A stretch of 64,000 nucleotides of DNA from Venatoribacter cucullus (GCF_016132445.1 NZ_CP046056.1:62001-126000), one strand, 5' to 3'; positions 38,789-47,904 are shown, counted from the first letter of the stretch. Numbers and translations: made by a program. Notes: generated from the letters alone by a model not told the origin.

Positions 38789-39369
38789 CGGAACCGATAT
38801 AAGCGTTGATCGGTGGCGATAGCGCTGAGTGGAATGTCCCAGGGCTCGGCCGCTAATGCTGTGGTTTTTTGCCAGTCGTAGGCGCAGCCCAGCAGTGCCG
38901 GTTGCTGCCCCGGCTGATGCATAAAGGCCAGGGTGCGGTCATAAAACCCTCCCCCCATTCCCAGCCGGTTGCCCTGCTGGTCAAACGCGACCAGCGGCAT
39001 ACACACCAGCTGCACAAAGCGGGCGGGCATGCTGCGGCTGCGGCCGAACACCGGCTCGCGGATACCAAAGCGGTTTTTCACCAGTTTTGTGTGCCGGTCC
39101 CAGCGCAAAAAACTCAAATGGCCCTGGCGCAGCGGGTGCAGCACCGGCAGGTACAGGCATTTGCCCCGGCGTTGCAGGTCGCGGATCAGCGGGCCGGTGT
39201 CGATTTCGCCATCATTGGTCAGGTATACCGCAATGTGGCGACTGTACTGAAAATGGCGGTTGTGGCGCAGGCTGTGCAGTAATTGCGCGGCGGCCTGGCG
39301 GCGTTGCGGTTGGGTCAGGCGACGGCGCTGGTTGCGCATCTGGCGGCGCAGTTCAGGTTTGCTGAGCAT
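38785..39369 (-). CDS. ygfA: 5-formyltetrahydrofolate cyclo-ligase (YgfA)
   Basis: A 194-aa enzyme converting 5-formyl-THF to 5,10-methenyl-THF. The N-terminal ELRRQMRNQRRRL, DGEIDTGPLI and the C-terminal LGMGGGFYDRTLAFM are the family landmarks. The start may be ATG 39369 (MLSKPELRRQ) or 39384 five codons earlier. It lies directly downstream of 6S RNA on the same strand, the arrangement conserved across gammaproteobacteria, and can be co-transcribed with it. Confidence 0.94.
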   Translation of the reverse strand: MLSKPELRRQMRNQRRRLTQPQRRQAAAQLLHSLRHNRHFQYSRHIAVYLTNDGEIDTGPLIRDLQRRGKCLYLPVLHPLRQGHLSFLRWDRHTKLVKNRFGIREPVFGRSRSMPARFVQLVCMPLVAFDQQGNRLGMGGGFYDRTLAFMHQPGQQPALLGCAYDWQKTTALAAEPWDIPLSAIATDQRLYRFR

Positions 39370-39393
39370 GGTGGTGGAAGGCATAAAAAAAGC

Positions 39394-39575
39394 AGGACTC
39401 CCCGCTGTGCCGCTGTCGTAAATAAAGGCCTTGAACCCAACTGGTCCAAGGTGGCAGGCCAGGCACTGAATCAGGCTTTCCGGCAAGCGGACATGCACAC
39501 ATCAGCGCGTGAAACCTTCCATTTAAAAGTGCATCGGCTCAGGACTTTATCGACTGGCAAACACCCCAGGGAGCC
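39394..39575 (-). ncRNA. ssrS: 6S RNA
   Basis: On the minus strand, from about 39575 to 39394, the sequence has CCTGAGCCGAT, then ACCTTGGACC and GGTTCAAGG near the 3' part, as in E. coli 6S RNA, and closing-stem segments GCTCCCTGGGG (5') and GCGGGGAGTC (3'). A TATACT -10 lies just upstream (39581-39586, minus strand). It is flanked by zapA upstream and ygfA downstream, the classic ssrS locus. 6S RNA binds the sigma-70 holoenzyme in stationary phase. The exact ends are approximate. Confidence 0.92.
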
Positions 39576-39663
39576 GGCGCAGTATATCAGAACAAATTAT
39601 GATAACGGGAGCGGAATGCGCCAGTACGGGGCACTTATGCCCCGCATATTGCGAAACGGCCGG

Positions 39664-39978
39664 TTACAGTTCCAGTTGCAGATCCTGCGCCAGCGCGTCA
39701 TCGAGTAGCTGGTGCATACGCGCCAGGTCTTTGCTCAGATCCTGTTGTTGACCTTCCTGCTCGCGCAGCTGGTGAGCAATGTTCAGCGCCGCGATGACGG
39801 CAATACGATCGGTACCCAGCACCTTGCCGCTGGCGGCGCCGGCGCTTTTGATTTCCGACATTTTTTCATTCAGCATGCGGGCGGCATCGCGCAGTTTTTC
39901 TTCTGCACCCACCGGGCAATTAATACGGTATTCGCGGTCGAGAATGTTCAGCGACAGCGTTTTCGGAGAATCAGCCAC
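39664..39978 (-). CDS. zapA: Cell division protein ZapA
   Basis: A 104-aa ZapA that bundles FtsZ filaments. It opens with a globular head (LSLNILDREYRINCPVGAEE, then LRDAARMLNEKMSEI) followed by a C-terminal coiled coil (LNIAHQLREQEGQQQDLSKD). It overlaps the small gene upstream by 8 bp and precedes 6S RNA on the same strand, so it heads a compact zapA-ssrS-ygfA block. Confidence 0.94.
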   Translation of the reverse strand: MADSPKTLSLNILDREYRINCPVGAEEKLRDAARMLNEKMSEIKSAGAASGKVLGTDRIAVIAALNIAHQLREQEGQQQDLSKDLARMHQLLDDALAQDLQLEL

Positions 39979-40183
39979 TGTTGCGCTCCAGGGTTTGCAG
40001 ACGGACGATCATGTCATTGACCTTACGGCGGGCCATTTCGTTCTGCTGAATCAGCTTGGCGCGCTCGGCCTGCCATTCCGCTTCGGCGGCGCGCATGGCC
40101 TGATTCTGCTGGCGCAATTCATTGTGCACCAGCAGCAGTTTTTCTATTTTGCGCTGCAGAGCCTGAAGATCGTTGTTGGGCAT
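39971..40183 (-). CDS. Small coiled-coil protein (TIGR02449-like, ZapB-like)
   Basis: A 70-aa wholly helical protein (LQALQRKIEKLLLVHNELRQ and further heptads) with no membrane segment. It sits directly before zapA with an 8-bp overlap. Short coiled-coil proteins in this position are known in pseudomonads and have been compared to ZapB, which binds ZapA. A role in division is inferred from position and fold. Confidence 0.82.
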   Translation of the reverse strand: MPNNDLQALQRKIEKLLLVHNELRQQNQAMRAAEAEWQAERAKLIQQNEMARRKVNDMIVRLQTLERNSG

Positions 40184-40330
40184 GGCATCGGATCAGGTAG
40201 TGAGAAGGCTCCTACTATAAGAGTGCGTCGCCGGCGGGGTCAATTGCCCGGCCCGGGATTCACGGCAGGCGCAGCAAGACAGGCGCAGACAGTGCTAGAA
40301 TGGGCAACTTTTACCGGCGACGAGACTGAT

Positions 40331-40885
40331 ATGACCATCGATTTTAACGCAGCGGCCGACCTGTGGGTGGAATCCCGCTGCTATCAGACCCCATCGGCGT
40401 TACAGGGTTGGCTGACCGGCTATCTGGCGGCCGGCGGTCGTCTTACTGCCGAGGCCTGGCTGCAGGAAGCGCAGGAATATCTGGAGCTGGAAGATGCGCC
40501 AGCAGACGCTTTGCGCACCTTGCTGCAGGATTTTTACACCGACGTTTTGCGCGGACTGGCGGGCGACAGCATGGAATTCACCCTGTTGCTGCCGGCTGAT
40601 GAAGACGCCGACATCGACGAACAGGTGGAATGCCTGGCGCAGTGGAGCAAAGGCTTCCTCGATGGCTTCGGGGCGTCCGGCAAAATTCAGGGCAAGGTGC
40701 CGGAAGACGTGCTGGAGGTGTTGCAGGATCTGGATGCCTTTTCCCAGGCCGAGCTGGACGATATGCAGGATCCGCAAAATGAACTGCTGTACCTGGAACT
40801 GGCCGAGCACGCCCGCGTAGCGGCGTTAACCGTGTTCTACGCCATGAATCAGCAGGTAACCCCTGCCTCGAAAACCCTGCACTGA
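40331..40885 (+). CDS. ygfB: YgfB-family (UPF0149) protein
   Basis: A 184-aa acidic helical protein of the YecA/YgfB family. It has the LQGWLTGYLAAG motif near the start and QWSKGFLDGFGASGK in the middle. The start at 40331 follows a run of non-coding sequence upstream and begins the conserved segment. It heads the ygfB-pepP-ubiH-ubiI operon found widely in this class. Its molecular role is poorly defined. Confidence 0.9.
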   Translation: MTIDFNAAADLWVESRCYQTPSALQGWLTGYLAAGGRLTAEAWLQEAQEYLELEDAPADALRTLLQDFYTDVLRGLAGDSMEFTLLLPADEDADIDEQVECLAQWSKGFLDGFGASGKIQGKVPEDVLEVLQDLDAFSQAELDDMQDPQNELLYLELAEHARVAALTVFYAMNQQVTPASKTLH

Positions 40886-40903
40886 GGCTGTTCTGAGGTG
40901 AGT

Positions 40904-42217
40904 ATGAAACTGGACCCGCGCGAATACCCGAAACGCCGCCGTCAGCTGATGCAGCTGATGAGCCCGAACAGCATCGCCATTATTCCCTCGGCACCGGTGA
41001 CGGTGCGCAACCGCGATGTCGAGCATCCGTTCCGGCAGGATTCTGATTTCTATTACCTCAGTGGCTTTGCCGAAGAACATGCCGTACTTGTGTTGATTCC
41101 CGGCCGCGAACATGGCGAGTACGTGCTGTTCTGTCAGGAAAAAATCAAAGAACAGGAAATCTGGACTGGCCGTCGTGTCGGCCCGGAAGCCGCACCGCAG
41201 GTATTGGGCTGCGACGATGCCTTTCCGATCAGCGACATCGACGACATTCTGCCCGGCCTGATCGAAGGCAAAGACCGCATTTACGCCAGCCTCGGCGTCA
41301 GCCCCGAGTTCGACCGCCAGCTGATGCAGTGGGTCAACCACATTAAAGCGCAGGTGCGTAACGGTGCCACGCCGCCGCACGAATTCAGCGCCCTCGATCA
41401 TCTGCTGCACGATATCCGTTTAATCAAATCACCGGCCGAAGTGGCCCTGATGCAGCGCGCCTGCGACATCAGCGCCGAGGCGCACACCCGCGCCATGCAA
41501 ATGGTGAAACCGGGCATGTACGAATACGAACTGGAAGCCGAGCTGATGCGCACCTTTATGGCCGCCGGTTCGCGCTGGCCAGCGTATCCGTCCATTGTCG
41601 GCACCGGCGACAACGCCTGCATCCTGCACTACACGCACAACAATGCCGAGATCAAAGACGGCGATCTGATTCTGATCGACGCCGGCTGCGAGCTGGATTA
41701 CTACGCTTCGGACATCACCCGTACCTTCCCGGCCAACGGCAAGTTCACGGCACCGCAGCGGCAGCTGTACCAACTGGTGCTGGACGCCAACTACGCCGCC
41801 ATCGCCCAGGTGAAGGCCGGCAACCACTGGAATCAGCCGCATGAAGCTGCGGTGCGTGTGCTGACTGAAGGGCTGGTAAAACTGGGGCTGCTGCAGGGCG
41901 ATGTCGATGAACTGATTGAGGCGCTGGCGTTCCGCCAGTTCTACATGCACAAAACCGGGCACTGGCTGGGCATGGATGTGCACGACGTCGGCGAATACCG
42001 CATCGACGGCGAGTGGCGCATTCTGGAAGAGGGCATGGTGATGACCATTGAGCCGGGCCTTTACATCGCCCCGGACGATGACACCGTGGACGCCCAGTGG
42101 CGCGGCATCGGCATCCGCATCGAAGACGATGTGGTGGTAACCAAAACCGGTTGTCAGGTGCTCACCAGTAAGGTGGTGAAAGACATTGATGCGATTGAAG
42201 CCCTGATGGCGGGCTGA
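40904..42217 (+). CDS. pepP: Xaa-Pro aminopeptidase (aminopeptidase P)
   Basis: A 437-aa metallopeptidase that cleaves X-Pro N-termini. The creatinase-like N-terminal domain leads to the pita-bread fold with metal ligands in DAGCELDYYASDITRTFPA (two Asp), KTGHWLGMDVHDVGEY (His), TIEPGLYI (Glu) and GIGIRIEDDV (Glu). The ATG at 40904 has SD TGAGGTGA; a GTG at 40898 would add two residues. It is 18 bp after ygfB and 9 bp before ubiH, so it is in the same operon. Confidence 0.97.
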   Translation: MKLDPREYPKRRRQLMQLMSPNSIAIIPSAPVTVRNRDVEHPFRQDSDFYYLSGFAEEHAVLVLIPGREHGEYVLFCQEKIKEQEIWTGRRVGPEAAPQVLGCDDAFPISDIDDILPGLIEGKDRIYASLGVSPEFDRQLMQWVNHIKAQVRNGATPPHEFSALDHLLHDIRLIKSPAEVALMQRACDISAEAHTRAMQMVKPGMYEYELEAELMRTFMAAGSRWPAYPSIVGTGDNACILHYTHNNAEIKDGDLILIDAGCELDYYASDITRTFPANGKFTAPQRQLYQLVLDANYAAIAQVKAGNHWNQPHEAAVRVLTEGLVKLGLLQGDVDELIEALAFRQFYMHKTGHWLGMDVHDVGEYRIDGEWRILEEGMVMTIEPGLYIAPDDDTVDAQWRGIGIRIEDDVVVTKTGCQVLTSKVVKDIDAIEALMAG

Positions 42218-42226
42218 GGAGACAGC

Positions 42227-43459
42227 ATGAGCGAAGTGGCGCGTACCGATATCGCCATTATCGGCGCCGGCATGGTCGGTGCCAGCCTGGTGCACCTGCT
42301 GCGCCCGGCGCTGCAACAGGGATTATCACTGACCCTGATCGAACGCCAGCCGCTGCGCTGGGACGGTGATTTTGCCAGTCGTCCGCCGAGCTTTGACGGC
42401 CGCGCCACCGCTGTCTCTTATGGTTCACAACAGATTCTGCAACGCCTCGACCTGTGGGCGGCGATGGCGCCGCGTGCCTGCGCCATTGAGCATATTCAGG
42501 TGTCTGATCAGGGTTATTTCGGTCAGACGCAACTGCACGCGGATGAGCAGAAGACCGACGCGCTGGGGTATATCGTCGAAAATGCCGTGATCGGTCAGGG
42601 CCTGCTGGCCGGACTGGAACAACCCGGCGTCACGCTGCGCGCACCGGCGCAGGTGAGTGCGGTACAGATGAATGCCGCTGGCGCTTTGCTGACCTTCAGC
42701 GATGGCCAGCAACTGCAAACCGCCTTGCTGATTCTGGCCGATGGCGCCCGTTCGGAACTGGCGCAACAGCTGGGCATTCAGCATGCACGCAAAACCTATG
42801 GCACCCACGCCCTGGTCACCCAGGTGCAGGCCAGTCAGCCGCACCAGCACTGGGCCTATGAGCGCTTCAGTGAGCACGGCCCGATTGCCTTTCTGCCGCT
42901 GAATCAGCGCGACTATGCGGTGGTCTGGACCTTACCCGACGAGCAGATTGATACCGTGCTGGCGCTGCCGGATGCCGAGTTTTTAGCCCAGCTGCAGGCC
43001 CGTATCGGCTACCGTCTGGGACAATTACAGCGTGTGGGCGAACGCGCCAGTTACCCGCTGGCACTGGTACAGAGCAACGAACAGGTACGCCGCTCGCTGG
43101 TACTGCTGGGCAATGCCGCGCACAGTCTGCATCCGGTGGCCGGGCAGGGCTTTAATCTGGCGCTGCGTGATACCGCCGCACTGGCCGAACACCTGAACCG
43201 TGCATTTCTGGCCGGTCAGCCGCTGGGCGAGTTGAGTCTGCTGCAGGCTTACGAACAGCAGCAACGTCAGGATCAGCGCAACACCATTATGGCCAGCGAC
43301 CTGCTGCCACGGGTGTTTGGTTCCACCGTGCCGGGCCTTGGTCTGCTGCGCAATCTGGGGCTGCTGGGTTTAACCGCCGCGCCGACTGCGCGCCGGCTGT
43401 TTGCCCGTCACGCCATGGGGTTGGGCCAGCGCGCCGCCACCCTGTTTCCTTCTCACTGA
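42227..43459 (+). CDS. ubiH: Ubiquinone biosynthesis hydroxylase UbiH
   Basis: A 410-aa FAD monooxygenase with the N-terminal FAD motif IIGAGMVGASLVHLLRPAL, the middle DG motif ILADGARSE and the C-terminal GNAAHSLHPVAGQGFNLALRD. The last two are typical of aromatic hydroxylases of the UbiH/UbiI/UbiF group. Its place between pepP and a second such gene matches ubiH of the pepP-ubiH-ubiI operon. It likely hydroxylates the C4 or C6 ring position during Q synthesis under oxic conditions. Confidence 0.92.
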   Translation: MSEVARTDIAIIGAGMVGASLVHLLRPALQQGLSLTLIERQPLRWDGDFASRPPSFDGRATAVSYGSQQILQRLDLWAAMAPRACAIEHIQVSDQGYFGQTQLHADEQKTDALGYIVENAVIGQGLLAGLEQPGVTLRAPAQVSAVQMNAAGALLTFSDGQQLQTALLILADGARSELAQQLGIQHARKTYGTHALVTQVQASQPHQHWAYERFSEHGPIAFLPLNQRDYAVVWTLPDEQIDTVLALPDAEFLAQLQARIGYRLGQLQRVGERASYPLALVQSNEQVRRSLVLLGNAAHSLHPVAGQGFNLALRDTAALAEHLNRAFLAGQPLGELSLLQAYEQQQRQDQRNTIMASDLLPRVFGSTVPGLGLLRNLGLLGLTAAPTARRLFARHAMGLGQRAATLFPSH

Positions 43460-43471
43460 GCGGAGAGAACC

Positions 43472-44677
43472 ATGCATAAGCAAGCCTTTGATGTGGTGAT
43501 TATCGGTGCCGGACTGGTCGGACAGGCCATAGCCGTGGCACTGGCGCAGGGCGATGAATCGCTGAAACTGGCGCTGATCGATCCGGCGTTCAGCCCGCAG
43601 GCGCCGGCCGATGACCGCAGCCTGAACGGCTACGACCAGCGCGTGTCGGCCTTAACCGCCAAAACCCAGGCGTTCTTAACCCGCCTCGGTGCCTGGCAGC
43701 GCATTCCCGCTGATCGCCTCAGCGCCTACACCGGCATGCACGTCTGGGATGCCGAAGGCACCGGCTCCGTTACTTTTGCCGCCGCCGATCTGCAGGTACC
43801 GGCGCTGGGGCATATTGTCGAAAACAGCCAGACCCTGTGGGCGCTGCAACAATGCCTGCCGCCGCAGGTGCAGGTTTTCAGCGAAAAAGTACGCTACTTC
43901 GATAATCGCCAGAGCGATGGCTACACGCCGGTCGCGTTAGACAATGGCGAGCTGCTGCAGGCCAAACTGATTGTCGGTGCTGATGGCGCGCTGTCGCGGG
44001 TACGCCAATGGGCTGGTTTGCCGACCACCGAATGGGACTACGGCCACCACGCCATCGTTGCCACCGTGCGCTGTGAACAACCGCTGCAGGCGACCGCCTG
44101 GCAGCGTTTCCGCCCGCAGGGGCCGCTGGCGTTTTTACCGCTGCCGCACGATCCGCAGCTGGCGTCCATTGTGTGGTCAACCAGTCCGGCAGAAGCCGAT
44201 GCCGTACTGGCGCTGGACGAAGCCGGTTTTAATCGCGCCCTCAGCGACGCCTTTGAAGGCCGCTTAGGGGCGGTGCTGGAAAGTTCAGCCAAAGCCTGCA
44301 TTCCGCTGCGTCAGCGCCATGCCCGCAACTACTGGTGTGAAGGCGTGGTGCTGGCCGGTGACGCCGCGCATACCATTCACCCGTTAGCCGGGCAGGGCGT
44401 GAACCTGGGCTTTAAAGACGCTGAAACGCTGGCGGAAGAAATTTTGCGCGCGCAGGCCAAAAGGCTGGATATCGGCAGTGAACTGGTGCTGGCGCGTTAT
44501 CAGCGCCGCCGGCAGGCCGATAACCTGGCGACCATGGCGACAATGGAAGGCTTTAAGCAGTTATTTGGCAACGACCGGCCACTGCTGCGGCTGCTGCGCA
44601 ACGAAGGGATGCGATTGTTCGACCGGCTGCTGCCGGTGAAGCAGCATGTGATGATGAAGGCCATGGGCCTCGACTGA
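43472..44677 (+). CDS. ubiI: UbiI/VisC-like FAD-dependent ubiquinone hydroxylase
   Basis: A 401-aa enzyme of the same family as its neighbour, with FAD motif VVIIGAGLVGQAIAVALA, DGALSRVRQWAG and GDAAHTIHPLAGQGVNLGFKD. It starts 12 bp after ubiH with a clear SD (GGAGAG) and closes the operon. Its position, after ubiH, gives the UbiI/VisC name. Whether it acts at C5 or has replaced UbiF cannot be read from sequence. Just beyond it begins an unusual palindrome-rich element. Confidence 0.85.
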   Translation: MHKQAFDVVIIGAGLVGQAIAVALAQGDESLKLALIDPAFSPQAPADDRSLNGYDQRVSALTAKTQAFLTRLGAWQRIPADRLSAYTGMHVWDAEGTGSVTFAAADLQVPALGHIVENSQTLWALQQCLPPQVQVFSEKVRYFDNRQSDGYTPVALDNGELLQAKLIVGADGALSRVRQWAGLPTTEWDYGHHAIVATVRCEQPLQATAWQRFRPQGPLAFLPLPHDPQLASIVWSTSPAEADAVLALDEAGFNRALSDAFEGRLGAVLESSAKACIPLRQRHARNYWCEGVVLAGDAAHTIHPLAGQGVNLGFKDAETLAEEILRAQAKRLDIGSELVLARYQRRRQADNLATMATMEGFKQLFGNDRPLLRLLRNEGMRLFDRLLPVKQHVMMKAMGLD

Positions 44678-45435
44678 TTTTTCAGCCCTTCTGGCTGAGA
44701 CCTGTGCCAGTCTAGCGGCTGTTAGCTATGCCGTATGCCAGCCTTGCAGGCTGGTCAGCCCGCTGGGCTGATGCGGGGCTTCGCCCCTGGCCGTCACTGC
44801 GTGACGGCTTTTTGCGGCCTTCGGCCGCTGGTATTGCAAGGGGAGGTATCCCCTTGCGAACCCCTCTGGCCCGCGTCCCAGCTTTATCCTCGTTTACCAA
44901 ACCCAATTGAGCATACGCGGCCAAGGGGCATCCATGCCCCTACCCGCTCGTTTGGAATCATCCAAACGATGCTATTGGCTTTGCCAAACGTCGGGCTGGA
45001 ACGAATGGGCCGGGAAAAACCGCAGCAATTTGAGAGAATTTTGGCGGCCTGCGGCCGGATGTTTTCTTTTGGTTTTTGGTTTTTGGTTTTTGCGTGCGTA
45101 GCACGCCCAAGAAAGCCTTTCCGGCTTAGCCGCTGGGGTTTGTTCAGGCCCATTCGTTCCAGCCCGCCGCTGGAAAAAGACGGTAGCCATGCCCGGCGGG
45201 ATGCCGGGCAAGGATCGTGGTACAGGATGTACCTTACGATCCGTGGGCGTTAGCGGGTTTTTTCAGCAAGGATCAGCTGGAACGCGGGCCAGAGAGGATT
45301 GTAAGGAGAACCTTCTCCTTACATTGGGGCGCAGGGGCGGAGCCCCGCATAAGCCGTCACGCAGTGACGGCTAAACCTCATCAGCTGCCGCGTAGCGGCG
45401 GCCAAACCAGCGGCTGTAAGCCGCAAAAAAGAGCC
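44678..45435. repeat. Palindrome-mosaic non-coding element between ubiI and a thioesterase
   Basis: This gap of about 758 bp holds no convincing gene. It contains at least a dozen short perfect or near-perfect palindromes, for example 44790-44808, 44814-44828, 44836-44857, 44925-44940, 44949-44968, 45092-45106, 45191-45209, 45212-45242 and 45301-45322. Three pairs also recur as inverted copies: 44790-44808 with 45353-45371 (exact 19 bp), 44771-44789 with 45332-45350 (one mismatch), and 44993-45011 with 45147-45165 (exact 19 bp). Another loose pair is 44863-44883 with 45275-45297. It exactly fills the space between two converging genes. Confidence 0.85.
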
Positions 45436-45849
45436 TCAGCGCGGCACGCGCCGTATCCGCCCATGCTCGTCGATGGCGACGTATACAAACACCGCATCCA
45501 CCACTTTGCGGCGGTCTTCAGCGTTGGGATTTTGCGTCCACACCTCAATGGCAATGCGAATGGACGAAGAACCGATATCCAGCAACCGGGTGTAGAAACA
45601 CACCGCCGCGCCCACGCGGATGGGCGACATAAACACCACCGATTCCAGCGCCACATTGGCAATACGCCCCTGAGCAAGGCGGCTGGCGACGCTTTCAGCG
45701 GCGTGGTCCATCTGCGCGACCACCCAGCCACCGCTGATGTCACCGTGCAGGTTGGTTTCGTTGCGGGTGGGGATGAGGCGCAGTGTTAATTCGCCTTCGG
45801 GTGCGGGTTCGCAGTCTTCCCGGGACTCGTCGCAAGGAGTGGTATTCAT
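45436..45849 (-). CDS. Acyl-CoA thioesterase, YciA-like hotdog fold
   Basis: A 137-aa hotdog-fold thioesterase. NETNLHGDISGGWVVAQMDH corresponds to the YciA signature that holds the catalytic acidic residue and binding Gly, and VALESVVFMSPIRVGAAVCF is the second core strand. Hydrolysis of acyl-CoA is expected, but chain length is unknown. It sits between the palindromic element and the TRAP permeases and is transcribed in the same direction as those. Confidence 0.85.
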   Translation of the reverse strand: MNTTPCDESREDCEPAPEGELTLRLIPTRNETNLHGDISGGWVVAQMDHAAESVASRLAQGRIANVALESVVFMSPIRVGAAVCFYTRLLDIGSSSIRIAIEVWTQNPNAEDRRKVVDAVFVYVAIDEHGRIRRVPR

Positions 45850-45927
45850 GGGGCTTAACCAATTGCTGTTATTTTGCGCGGAGTGTACTGGTTTTTGCCG
45901 GTCAGTACACCCGCGGAAAAGACCACT

Positions 45928-47304
45928 TTAGCCGTATAGTTGCCCGGGTAACCAGGTGGCCAGACCGGGGTAGAGCGCCAGCAACACCAGCATCAGCACC
46001 TGAATCACAATAAAGGGCAGCACGCCGCGGTATATCACCGGCGTCGGCAGGCTGGCCGGCGCTACCCCACGCAGGTAAAACAGGGCAAAGCCAAAGGGCG
46101 GCGTCAGGAAGGAGGTTTGCAGGTTAATGGCGATCATAATGCCCAGCCACACCGGGTCAACGCCCATGGCCAGTAACACCGGCGCAACAATGGGCACCAC
46201 CACCAGGGTGATTTCGATAAAGTCGAGAATAAAGCCGAGCAGGAACATCACCAGCATCACAATCAGCATGGCGGTAAAGACGCCACCGGGCAGGCTATTG
46301 AAGAAGTTGTGAATCATTTCTTCGCCGCCAAAACCACGGAACACCAGCGAAAACAGAGCTGCACCAATAAAGATCATAAACACCATGCTGGTTACCTGCA
46401 GGGTGGCATCCAGGACCTCGCGCAACCGCTTAATGCTGAACTCGCCGTACAGTACGGCCAGCAACAAGGCGCCGGCCGCACCAATGCCAGCGGCTTCGGT
46501 CGGCGTGGCGATGCCGGCCAGAATCGAGCCGAGCACAGCAATAATCAGAACCAGCGGCGGCAGCAGGCCGCGCAGCAGTTCCAGCACAAAGGCGCGGTCA
46601 ACCGGCGGCCGGTCCGCCACCGCCGGTGCGGCTTGGGGTTGCCACAACGCGATGGCAGCCACATAGAGCAAATAGGCCGCGACCAGCAGCAGGCCGGGAA
46701 TCAGCGCACCGACGAACAGGTCGGCCACCGAGATGCTGTCGGGGCTGAAAATCCCCTGCTGCAGCTGAGCCTGTTGGTAGGCGCTGGATAACACATCGCC
46801 AAGAATAATGAGGGCGGTGGAGGGCGGGATAATCTGCCCCAGGGTACCGGTGGCACAGATCGTACCGCTGGCCAGCGCTGGGCTGTAGCCATTGCGCAGC
46901 ATGGTGGGCAGGGAAATCAGCCCCATGGTTACCACCGTAGCGCCGATAATGCCGGTGCTGGCGGCCATCAGCATGCCGACCAGAATCACCGATAAGCCCA
47001 GTCCGCCGCGCAGCGGGCCGAACAGCAACCCCATGTTCTGCAGTAAGCGACCGGCAATGCGGGATTTTTCCAGCATCACACCCATGAACACAAACAGCGG
47101 TACGGCGATCAGAATCTGGTTGGTCATAATGCCGTACAGGCGGTTCGGCATGGCGTGCAGAAAGGCGGGGTCGAAGGTGCCGGTCAGCCAGCCGAGCATA
47201 GCAAATAACAACGATACGCCGCCCAGGGTGAAGGCCACGGGGAAACCCAGCATCAGCACCAGGCACACCAGTGCAAATAACAGCAATGGCAGCAGCTCAG
47301 CCAT
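45928..47304 (-). CDS. dctM: TRAP transporter large permease DctM
   Basis: A 458-aa membrane protein with about twelve helices. Motifs include LPTMLRNGYSPALASGTICA, IIPPSTALIILGDVLS and IMIAINLQTSFLTPPFGFAL, characteristic of the DctM ion-coupled permease. The start at 47304 is chosen because the dctQ stop overlaps it by 8 bp. It requires DctP and DctQ partners, but no DctP (periplasmic binding protein) gene is adjacent. Confidence 0.93.
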   Translation of the reverse strand: MAELLPLLLFALVCLVLMLGFPVAFTLGGVSLLFAMLGWLTGTFDPAFLHAMPNRLYGIMTNQILIAVPLFVFMGVMLEKSRIAGRLLQNMGLLFGPLRGGLGLSVILVGMLMAASTGIIGATVVTMGLISLPTMLRNGYSPALASGTICATGTLGQIIPPSTALIILGDVLSSAYQQAQLQQGIFSPDSISVADLFVGALIPGLLLVAAYLLYVAAIALWQPQAAPAVADRPPVDRAFVLELLRGLLPPLVLIIAVLGSILAGIATPTEAAGIGAAGALLLAVLYGEFSIKRLREVLDATLQVTSMVFMIFIGAALFSLVFRGFGGEEMIHNFFNSLPGGVFTAMLIVMLVMFLLGFILDFIEITLVVVPIVAPVLLAMGVDPVWLGIMIAINLQTSFLTPPFGFALFYLRGVAPASLPTPVIYRGVLPFIVIQVLMLVLLALYPGLATWLPGQLYG

Positions 47305-47833
47305 AGTGGGTCTCCTCGTCGGCATGCTGATCGTTACGGTCCTGCGCCTGTGGCAGCCAGGTTTTACCCAGCTCCGCCACGGCCTGCAGCAGTAACAATA
47401 ACGGCAGCAATAACAACAGGGTTTTCAGCAGGTATACAAAGGGCAGTCCTCCGGCATCCGGCGAGCCTTCGGTAATGGCCCAGCTGTTGCCGACATAGCT
47501 CCAGCCTGACCAGAGCAAAAACAGCGCGAAGGGGATCAGTAATAACAGAATACCGAGCCGTTCTGCCCATAGCTGGCGGGATTGTGGCCAGTTGCGTGAA
47601 AACACATCCACCCGTACATGGCCGCCCTGCTGCCAGGTATAGGCCGCGCCCAGCATAAACAGCGCGGCGTGGGCATAGAGTACCGATTCCTGCACCATAA
47701 TGGCGGGCAGGCCAAAGGCGTAACGCAGTACCACCACGGTGAGGGTGCCGGCCAGCATCAGCAGGGCCAGCCAACGCACCGCCCGGCCGGTGTGGCGGGT
47801 AAGGGCATCCAGAAAAAGCACAGTACGGAGCAT
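47297..47833 (-). CDS. dctQ: TRAP transporter small permease DctQ
   Basis: A 178-aa protein with four hydrophobic helices, the DctQ pattern LRYAFGLPAIMVQESVLYAH and the middle segment GGHVRVDVFSRNWP. It partners DctM, which follows with an 8-bp overlap. The matching DctP would be expected just upstream; instead there is a divergent Pho-regulated gene (pstS). The solute is therefore unknown. Confidence 0.9.
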   Translation of the reverse strand: MLRTVLFLDALTRHTGRAVRWLALLMLAGTLTVVVLRYAFGLPAIMVQESVLYAHAALFMLGAAYTWQQGGHVRVDVFSRNWPQSRQLWAERLGILLLLIPFALFLLWSGWSYVGNSWAITEGSPDAGGLPFVYLLKTLLLLLPLLLLLQAVAELGKTWLPQAQDRNDQHADEETHYG

Positions 47834-47904
47834 GATCAGGGGCGTCCGGTGGTGACGGGGCCGGCATTATAGCCAGCAGCGGCGGGCCAGCCCAAGCGTT
47901 GCAG

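Noticed and set aside
44735..45253. 172-codon open frame across the palindrome element
   Set aside because: It consists of repeated palindromic modules, with no SD, and its translation has low-complexity Arg/Pro-rich composition unlike the neighbours.
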